This document shows positions 33,462 through 38,828 of a stretch of 38,828 bases of DNA, piece by piece (the first letter of the stretch is position 1; the number at the start of each line of letters is the position of its first letter). Source of the DNA: an uncultured Clostridia bacterium. GTDB taxonomy: Bacteria > Bacillota > Clostridia > Christensenellales > CAG-917. The translations under genes were made by a program, and so were the position numbers. Under the pieces are notes generated by a model. It saw only the letters and a list, made by a program, of their open reading frames with translations. It had not been told where the DNA came from and ran no database searches. The stretch is from assembly GCA_949283145.1 (NCBI GenBank), contig CASDRL010000028.1, forward strand, positions 1 to 38,828, given 5' to 3'.

Positions 33462-35159
33462 ATGAAGACACCTAAGTTCTATCTCTACACCAACGTAGCC
33501 CTGTCGGAAACATACCTCACCCGTTGTGCAGTCTTTCCGGACTTCTCCGCAAGACGGGAATACATCTCCCTTGCCGCCTGCGTAAACGGCGCGATCATGC
33601 TCACCCATGAAAAACTTTCGCGTCAAAACGTGCTTTCAACATGTCAAAACGGCAAGATAAACCCCGTGATCGCAGAAATAGACCTCAGCGGTTTTGACGG
33701 CAGCTGCATCCTTGTCGACGCGGGATATTCGGCGGCGGCAGGCACTATTTCCGACTACGACCCGAAAAAGCATCTCTGCCTTCTGCTCCCCTCCGCCATC
33801 CCGACGTCACGCATCGTAAAACTTTGGGGAGTCGAGCAGAACCTAAACTTCAATGTGTACGGCGATCTGTATTTTCCCGACGCGCTCGTTTCTTCCAGAA
33901 AATTCGCCTTCGGCAAAGCGTCCGTCGATCCCGACAAACTGTGCGCCGCGGCAGCGAGTCTGTCCGATGTGAGCAGACAGATCTTTCTTGCCGACAAGCT
34001 GAGAGGCGCAATGCTCGGGTTTTGCGGGAACTGCCGCATCACGCTGCCGAAATTTTCATCCAACACGGACGGCAACATATTCGCAATGATGTCCAAAGAC
34101 CCCGCCGCCACCCTGACCGCTTTTTTGCAGAGCAAAGATCGCTACGGCGGCGAGTATTCCGAGACAAAGGGACACAGTTTTGATCCTTCCGCAGATCCGT
34201 ATGTTTACGACATCAAAACGCTCCTTAAAATGGCGTTTTCAGGCGCAGGGGGCGCAAAGGAACTCGCGCTGGCACACGGATCTTTCAAGGAAGGCAATGT
34301 CTGCCTGCTGCTCTACTGCGCCATATGCGCCTGCCGTGATCTGGAGGCGGCAAGCTATAAGTCGGTGGACGCCGAACAATGGATCGCGGATGTCTCCGCC
34401 GCCTTTCTCAAAATGAGGGAGGGCTGCTGGCAGCCCGAAGAGGATGAACGCGTGAATCTGTTTGCCGGCATCGAAAACCTGTTCGGCGCAGGATTTTCAC
34501 GCATTTCGGCAATACTTGACGGCTCCGCATCCAGAAAGCAATACTCCCCTCTCAAAACGCTGTTGTTCTTCGGCGCCAACATCACAAACTCCCTCCGCAA
34601 CCTCACGGCAAATGCTTTGCATTTCGGGCTTTCGGTCTTTGAAACTTCCCTTGCGAAAATGCTGTACGGGCTGTGCTACGGCGCGGGAGTGTTCGACAAA
34701 GCCTACAAGAGCGATCTGACCCTCGTCCGCGCGGCGGACGAGATCGCGGCGGAGATGCTGACGGATATAGTGCCGCCCTTTGACAAGGCAAAATTCCGCG
34801 CCGTATTCAAACTGCCCGCCGACGCCGATTGCACAGACAGAGGTTTCCGCATCGTATACCGCGACGACGCATACGTCGAGAATGCGGTGACGGAACATGT
34901 TCGTTCCGCCATCACCGCGAGCGGCGTCGACCCCGCGCTTTTCATTCTCACGCTGCCCTCTGCCAACGCACGGACCGCGTTCGATCAGATCCTAAAAGCC
35001 CAACAAAAGCGCTCGGGGAAAAACAGGCGCAAGAAAGAGAACGAAACCGACGCACCGCCCGCGGACAAACACAAAAAGGCGGCAAACACCGCAGACCCCG
35101 CGCAAATGACTATATTCGATCAGCTCGACAAGGAGACGGAAAATGGAACAGAAGCTTAA
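33462..35159 (+). CDS. unknown 565-aa protein of the helicase operon
   Basis: 565 residues without a recognised domain, signal peptide or membrane segment. The N-terminal half is rich in strands (KFYLYTNVALS, AEIDLSGFDGSCILVDAG, LPSAIPTSRIVKLWG); the centre (about 230-450) is helical with a Cys-containing stretch (LLLYCAICACRD). The C-terminus is a Lys/Arg-rich linker (about 507-540), then a conserved-looking AQMTIFDQLD (547-556) that fits a beta-clamp binding motif Q-x-x-I-F. Its start is 4 nt after the helicase stop and its end overlaps the next gene by 17 nt, so the three are translated together. It may be the effector or nucleic-acid-binding component (inference). Confidence 0.8.
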   Translation: MKTPKFYLYTNVALSETYLTRCAVFPDFSARREYISLAACVNGAIMLTHEKLSRQNVLSTCQNGKINPVIAEIDLSGFDGSCILVDAGYSAAAGTISDYDPKKHLCLLLPSAIPTSRIVKLWGVEQNLNFNVYGDLYFPDALVSSRKFAFGKASVDPDKLCAAAASLSDVSRQIFLADKLRGAMLGFCGNCRITLPKFSSNTDGNIFAMMSKDPAATLTAFLQSKDRYGGEYSETKGHSFDPSADPYVYDIKTLLKMAFSGAGGAKELALAHGSFKEGNVCLLLYCAICACRDLEAASYKSVDAEQWIADVSAAFLKMREGCWQPEEDERVNLFAGIENLFGAGFSRISAILDGSASRKQYSPLKTLLFFGANITNSLRNLTANALHFGLSVFETSLAKMLYGLCYGAGVFDKAYKSDLTLVRAADEIAAEMLTDIVPPFDKAKFRAVFKLPADADCTDRGFRIVYRDDAYVENAVTEHVRSAITASGVDPALFILTLPSANARTAFDQILKAQQKRSGKNRRKKENETDAPPADKHKKAANTADPAQMTIFDQLDKETENGTEA

Positions 35160-36243
35160 CAAACAATCTATCGACGCGATGCTCTCCCCTTCGGAATTTG
35201 GCAGCGGCACGCTCTATGACGTGATCATAAACAACGGACTCGCCGCCTTCCAAAGCGCCACGATGTTCGACTACGCTTGCAGAAAGAGCGTGGAGACATA
35301 CATCCATTACGATGACGGCGTCCACTCCAACAACATAATGCAGATGTACAAAATGATAATGGGAAAAAGCTTGTACGGCTGGTTCCACCTCTGCGCCATC
35401 CGCATCTACGGCAGGCGCACGCCCGGCTATTTTTTCGAACATCCGGAAAAACTTTGGCAGAAGGTCGCCCTGTGCCTGGAATTTCCGGAGAGCGCGGATG
35501 AGCCGAGCAAGCGCGTCTCGCGCGAGCGCGCCGCAGGAGCCGTCGTCGATCTGCTGCGCTTCTACATCAGAGCGTTCGAAGACCCGCAATATGTCTCCCT
35601 CAAGCCCAAAGCGGAGACTTTCAGCAAATATTACATAGAGAATCATGTACAATCAAGGCTGCAACTGCCTCCCGACCTCGGAAATAAGATCATGGATCTC
35701 GCTCTGTATGCGGCGGGCAAAAAGAAACAGAGCGAACTGCCGCAGGAGCTGACCCCCGCGACATATTTCGCCGAACGCACCAGGCAAGACATCGCCAGGC
35801 AGGAGGAGGCTTCCCGTAAGGGGCAGATCTACACCGCCTCGACCGAAAAACATATCATCAAAGGCAACGGCGAGCTCATCTATGTCATCGGCGCGATGGA
35901 CTCCGACGCAAGAAGGATAGAACAGATCGCCAAAAATAACGGCTACAACATCAACATCGTCAGCGATTATGCAAAACTGACCAACAACGACATCAACGCG
36001 CTGCGCTACAACCCAAAATATGCGGGAATAATCGTGGGCCCCATGCCCCACAGCGTCAAAGGGATGGGAGAACATTCCAGCGGCATCACTTGTATGGAAC
36101 AGGAAAGCGGATTCCCTCCCGTCGTACGAGCCACAGCCTCTACGGGAAAAGCCAAATTGACAAAGACATCCTTCACCGCCGCATTGGCGGAACTGTCGCA
36201 CATCATTTGGGAGACGCAGCAAAGCGACCGCGTATTCGGCTGA
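35143..36243 (+). CDS. unknown 366-aa protein with Rossmann-like C-terminal domain
   Basis: 366 residues. The N-terminal half (1-200) is helical and unrecognised. Residues about 243-350 look like an alpha/beta nucleotide-binding-type domain: strand LIYVIGAMD, helix, strand NINIVSD, then YAGIIVGPMPHSVKGMGEHSS (292-312) and a helix with Lys/Ser/Thr (KLTKTSFTAALAEL). The GPMPH-x4-GxGxxSS stretch looks like a conserved loop; I recall similar C-termini (GPxPHKxxGLGDYSS) in uncharacterised Firmicutes proteins but cannot name a family. Starts inside the previous gene (17-nt overlap, AAGGAG in front). Last gene of the operon. Confidence 0.78.
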   Translation: MEQKLNKQSIDAMLSPSEFGSGTLYDVIINNGLAAFQSATMFDYACRKSVETYIHYDDGVHSNNIMQMYKMIMGKSLYGWFHLCAIRIYGRRTPGYFFEHPEKLWQKVALCLEFPESADEPSKRVSRERAAGAVVDLLRFYIRAFEDPQYVSLKPKAETFSKYYIENHVQSRLQLPPDLGNKIMDLALYAAGKKKQSELPQELTPATYFAERTRQDIARQEEASRKGQIYTASTEKHIIKGNGELIYVIGAMDSDARRIEQIAKNNGYNINIVSDYAKLTNNDINALRYNPKYAGIIVGPMPHSVKGMGEHSSGITCMEQESGFPPVVRATASTGKAKLTKTSFTAALAELSHIIWETQQSDRVFG

Positions 36244-36280
36244 GCCGTCCGCGCCGTCGCCGCCTATCCGTCCGCATCGA

Positions 36281-36306
36281 AAAGGCACTCCAACCGGAGT
36301 GCCTTT
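36281..36306. terminator. terminator of the helicase operon (copy 1 of hairpin)
   Basis: Stem GGCACTCC-AACC-GGAGTGCC (36284-36303) with an A-run before and TTT after, 40 nt past the last operon stop. Identical stems recur at 36460-36479 and 36591-36610. The symmetric flanks make it usable from both strands. Confidence 0.85.
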
Positions 36307-36318
36307 GATGATAGCCCC

Positions 36319-36349
36319 AAAAAGTGCCCTCACTTCGCTGTGGCACTTT
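36319..36349 (-). terminator. additional terminator-like hairpin
   Basis: Stem AAAGTGCC / GGCACTTT with a 13-nt loop; on the minus strand it ends GGCACTTTTTGGGG. Confidence 0.6.
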
Positions 36350-36398
36350 GCGGGGGCCCCGGTGCTTCGCACCTCACGGTTTTATCCGTTGCGTGCGC

Positions 36399-36443
36399 TT
36401 ATTTTGTCAGTGCCTCCTGCACTGCCACAGCACACGCCACCGA
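36399..36443 (-). pseudogene. 3'-end fragment of a GGGtGRT-type gene (copy A)
   Basis: On the minus strand 14 codons plus stop translate to SVACAVAVQEALTK, the exact C-terminus of the intact gene at 36676. Homology stops abruptly at the Ser codon. All differences from the intact gene are silent. The fragment has no start and cannot be expressed. Confidence 0.85.
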
Positions 36444-36450
36444 TTTTTAA

Positions 36451-36513
36451 GACCAAAAAGGCACTCCAACCGGAGTGCCTTTGATGTTCGGTGCTGTCGC
36501 ACCTCGCTTGGTC
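36451..36513. repeat. 63-bp structured repeat, unit 1
   Basis: Bounded by GACCAA and TTGGTC, which can pair. Inside lie two hairpins: GGCACTCC-AACC-GGAGTGCC and GGTGC-TGTC-GCACC. Identical to unit 2 at 36582-36644. Confidence 0.85.
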
Positions 36514-36529
36514 TAATGTGGCTTTGCGC

Positions 36530-36574
36530 TTATTTTGTCAGTGCTTCCTGCACTGCCACTGCGCACGCCACCGA
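36530..36574 (-). pseudogene. 3'-end fragment of a GGGtGRT-type gene (copy B)
   Basis: Again encodes SVACAVAVQEALTK plus stop on the minus strand. It differs from the intact gene at 11 of 45 bases, all silent third positions, and from copy A at 3 bases, also silent. Confidence 0.85.
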
Positions 36575-36581
36575 TTTTTAA

Positions 36582-36644
36582 GACCAAAAAGGCACTCCAA
36601 CCGGAGTGCCTTTGATGTTCGGTGCTGTCGCACCTCGCTTGGTC
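36582..36644. repeat. 63-bp structured repeat, unit 2
   Basis: Base-for-base identical to unit 1 (36451-36513), with the same closing stem GACCAA/TTGGTC. As the unit nearest the intact gene, its GGCACTCC hairpin followed by TTTTTGG acts as that gene's terminator. Confidence 0.85.
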
Positions 36645-36675
36645 TTATCGTTGCCTTGCTCTTCGCCGTAGCCTC

Positions 36676-37680
36676 TTACTTCGTAAGAGCCTCTTGAACG
36701 GCGACTGCGCAAGCCACGGAAGCACCGACCATGGGGTTGTTGCCCATGCCGATGAGGCCCATCATTTCGACGTGCGCGGGGACGGAGGAGGAGCCTGCGA
36801 ACTGCGCGTCGGAGTGCATCCTGCCCATGGTGTCGGTCATGCCGTAAGACGCGGGGCCTGCCGCCATGTTGTCGGGATGGAGCGTCCTTCCCGTGCCGCC
36901 GCCGCTCGCGACGGAGAAATACTTCTTGCCGTGCTCGACAGCCCATTTCTTATAGGTGCCCGCGACGGGGTGCTGGAAACGGGTGGGATTGGTGGAGTTG
37001 CCGGTGATGGAGACGTCCACGTCCTCGAGACGCATGATGGCAACACCTTCGGTGACGTCGTCGGCGCCGTAGACGCGCACAGCCGCACGCTCGCCCTTGG
37101 AGTAGGCGGTCTCTTTGACGACTTTGACTTCACCGGTGTAGTAGTCCATCTTGGTCTGGACATAGGTGAATCCGTTGATGCGGCTGATGATGTACGCCGC
37201 GTCCTTTCCGAGCCCGTTGAGGATGACCTTGAGGGGCTGTTTGCGGACTTTGTTGGCGGTCTTTGCGATGCCGATGGCGCCTTCCGCGGCGGCGAAGGAC
37301 TCGTGACCCGCGAGGAACGCGAAGCACTTGGTCTCTTCTCTCAAAAGCATTGCCGCGAGGTTGCCGTGTCCGAGACCGACGGAGCGCTGCTCCGCGACGG
37401 AACCGGGGATGCAGAAGCTCTGCAGGCCGATGCCGATGGCTTCGGCGGCGTCTGCGGCGTTCTTGCAGCCCTTCTTGATGGCGACGGCGCAGCCGACGGT
37501 GTATGCCCAGACGGCGTTCTCGAATGCGATGGGCTGCACGCCCTTGACGATGGCTTCAACGTCGATGCCCTTTTCGGTGCAGATCGCTTTTGCGTCTTCC
37601 AGAGACGCGATGCCGTACTCTTTGAGCGTCTTGTTGATCTTGTCGATCCTTCTCTCGTAACCTTCGAATCTGATGCTCAT
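36676..37680 (-). CDS. GGGtGRT protein
   Basis: 334 residues from ATG at 37680, which has AAGGAGG at ideal distance. It carries the name-giving motif GGGTGRT (260-266) in SVASGGGTGRTLHPDNMA, and ends SVACAVAVQEALTK. The family is common in anaerobic bacteria and always sits beside a NifU-like scaffold; its biochemical role is unknown, with a link to iron-sulfur or redox chemistry inferred from that pairing. It starts 10 nt after the scaffold gene. Its 3' end is duplicated twice downstream. Confidence 0.9.
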   Translation of the reverse strand: MSIRFEGYERRIDKINKTLKEYGIASLEDAKAICTEKGIDVEAIVKGVQPIAFENAVWAYTVGCAVAIKKGCKNAADAAEAIGIGLQSFCIPGSVAEQRSVGLGHGNLAAMLLREETKCFAFLAGHESFAAAEGAIGIAKTANKVRKQPLKVILNGLGKDAAYIISRINGFTYVQTKMDYYTGEVKVVKETAYSKGERAAVRVYGADDVTEGVAIMRLEDVDVSITGNSTNPTRFQHPVAGTYKKWAVEHGKKYFSVASGGGTGRTLHPDNMAAGPASYGMTDTMGRMHSDAQFAGSSSVPAHVEMMGLIGMGNNPMVGASVACAVAVQEALTK

Positions 37681-37690
37681 AGCAGCCTCC

Positions 37691-38383
37691 TTACTCGTTG
37701 CGCGGGTCGATATACTTGACCGCGTCGGCAAATCTGCCGTAGGTGCCGGTGCTCTTCTTGAGCGCTTCGGCGGGATCGACGCCCTTCTTGATCATGTCCA
37801 TCATGACGCCGAGCTTGACGAACTCGTAGCCGATGATCTCGCTGTTCTCGTCGAGGGCGATCTTGGTGACATAGCCTTCCGCCATCTCGAGATACCTGGG
37901 CCCCTTGACGACGGTGGAATACATGGTGCCGATCTGGCTGCGCAGCCCTTTGCCGAGGTCCTCGAGACCCGCGCCGATGGGCAGCCCGTCTTCAGAGAAG
38001 GCAGATTGCGTTCTTCCGTAGACGATCTGCAGGAAGAGCTCGCGCATCGCGGTGTTGATGGCGTCGCACACGAGGTCGGTGTTGAGCGCCTCGAGGATGG
38101 TCTTGCCGGGCAGGATCTCTGCCGCCATCGCCGCGGAATGGGTCATGCCGGAGCAGCCGAGAGTCTCGACAAGCGCTTCCTGGATGACGCCGTCCTTCAC
38201 ATTGAGGGTGAGCTTGCACGCGCCCTGCTGAGGAGCGCACCAGCCGACGCCATGCGTGAGACCGCTGATGTCCTTGACTTCCTTCGCCTGCACCCACTTG
38301 CCCTCTTCGGGGATGGGAGCGGGACCGTGGTTGGGCCCCTTGGTGACAGGACACATCATTTCAACTTCGTGAGAATATTGCAT
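37691..38383 (-). CDS. NifU/IscU-like iron-sulfur scaffold protein
   Basis: 230 residues. A NifU_N-type core is visible in LGCSGMTHSAAMAAEILPGKTILEAL (75-100). Candidate cluster ligands are Cys11, Cys49, Cys56 and Cys77. The C-terminal half (about 130-230) is specific to the version that accompanies GGGtGRT proteins. Ribosome site TAGGAGG. First gene of a two-gene operon. Confidence 0.88.
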   Translation of the reverse strand: MQYSHEVEMMCPVTKGPNHGPAPIPEEGKWVQAKEVKDISGLTHGVGWCAPQQGACKLTLNVKDGVIQEALVETLGCSGMTHSAAMAAEILPGKTILEALNTDLVCDAINTAMRELFLQIVYGRTQSAFSEDGLPIGAGLEDLGKGLRSQIGTMYSTVVKGPRYLEMAEGYVTKIALDENSEIIGYEFVKLGVMMDMIKKGVDPAEALKKSTGTYGRFADAVKYIDPRNE

Positions 38384-38423
38384 AAATGCCTCCTAAGAAA
38401 TGTTTAAGTTATGACCGAGAAAT

Positions 38424-38452
38424 ATTTTAACACTTATAAAGATTATAAGCAA
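38424..38452 (-). promoter_or_regulatory. promoter with embedded palindrome, NifU-like/GGGtGRT operon
   Basis: On the minus strand: -35 TTGCTT (38447-38452), 17-nt spacer, extended -10 TGTTAAAAT with TAAAAT at 38424-38429. The spacer holds a perfect inverted repeat CTTATAA-AGA-TTATAAG (38433-38449, plus-strand reading), a likely operator. Confidence 0.85.
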
Positions 38453-38828
38453 GCGAAAAATCTCCCCCCGTCCGAAACGCCGAGAAACAGCGTGTACGGG
38501 GAGGAGCTTTGAATAAAATGTTCGTTGCGCTCAAAGACGCTTCGAATAAGCTGTTCGTCTCGGGGGTTATCTTGATTTCCCCCTCCTTCCCTCCGGGCTT
38601 TCCTCCCCCGTGACAGAAACGGATTGTCGTCCTCTGACATTGGAGTGTTGTTAAGCCCCCTCCTGCGGGTTCCCCCAAAAACCATTCCCCCCTGCGGGGC
38701 CCCACGGTTTTAGGGGGCACCTTCGGCGCTCGGGCATGAGGTCGTCCGAGGACGGCGCCTCTACGACGCCGCCATGTTATGCCGCTTGCAATGCGCCCGC
38801 GAAGCGATCAGATGGCGCATTGCCGACG
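38453..38828. other. unexplained stretch at window end, possible small ORF
   Basis: GC-rich DNA with C- and G-runs. A minus-strand frame of 80 codons (stop at 38443, ATG at 38685 with GGGGGG in front, or ATG at 38640 opening MSEDDNPFL) is possible but would run through the promoter at 38424-38452, so translation is doubtful. The rest looks like decayed or repeat DNA; the window ends before it can be judged. Confidence 0.3.

Noticed and set aside
36284..36610. CRISPR-like array (three identical 20-bp palindromic repeats)
   Set aside because: Spacers are not unique: they are copies of gene 3' ends and the same flanking sequence; spacing (176 and 131 bp) is too large; no cas genes.
38427..38720. 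97-codon minus-strand frame MPPKTVGP...
   Set aside because: It ends inside the -10 region of the NifU-like promoter, has no ribosome site and has low-complexity content; only kept as part of an unexplained region.

Overview
The window looks like chromosomal DNA of an anaerobic Clostridia-type bacterium (Firmicutes/Bacillota), probably an uncultured gut member of a GC-rich lineage. The evidence is meso-diaminopimelate dehydrogenase, indolepyruvate:ferredoxin oxidoreductase, an ATP-dependent dihydroxyacetone kinase, strong AAGGAGG-type ribosome binding sites, sigma-A promoters with 17-nt spacers, and a GGGtGRT/NifU-like gene pair. Gene family calls come from motifs read by eye; no database search was run.

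Layout. 1-1221: 3' part of a DhaK-DhaL fusion. 1390-1664: tRNA-Leu(GAG) with promoter, an 18-bp-stem terminator and decayed terminator repeats. 1868-4568 (minus): four-gene accessory cluster of two SWIM zinc-finger proteins and two extremely Asp/Tyr-rich small proteins. 5104-8603 (minus): housekeeping run of ACT protein, alanine racemase, 5-formyl-THF cyclo-ligase, a RsmD-CoaD fusion and a coiled-coil ATPase-like protein. 8619-16183 (minus): PaaK, IorB, IorA, an AMP-forming acyl-CoA synthetase and an aconitase-family hydratase behind one good promoter, fitting oxidative degradation of aromatic amino acids to aryl-CoA. 16533-23871 (minus): DUF2156-GNAT fusion, three membrane proteins, ValS and a CDP-alcohol phosphatidyltransferase. 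24036-25665 (minus): HAD phosphatase and Ddh. 25839-26186 (plus): MazF without a visible antitoxin. 26251-31994 (minus): NnrD, RecX, IlvE, YigZ, TyrS, GNAT. 32165-36243 (plus): three-gene accessory operon of an SF1 helicase, a 565-aa unknown and a 366-aa protein with a Rossmann-like C-terminus. 36284-36644: array of hairpins and 3'-end fragments of the next gene. 36676-38383 (minus): GGGtGRT protein and NifU-like scaffold.

Most interesting. The SWIM/acidic cluster and the helicase operon lie 27 kb apart on opposite strands but share one upstream element: 46 of 56 positions match without a gap, covering an A8 tract, an imperfect palindrome and a TATACT -10 box at identical spacing. This suggests two arms of one co-regulated, undescribed system, possibly nucleic-acid defence or stress related. 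Next to the helicase operon, two fragments of the GGGtGRT gene 3' end differ from the real gene only at silent third positions, which points to a recombination or integration hot spot.
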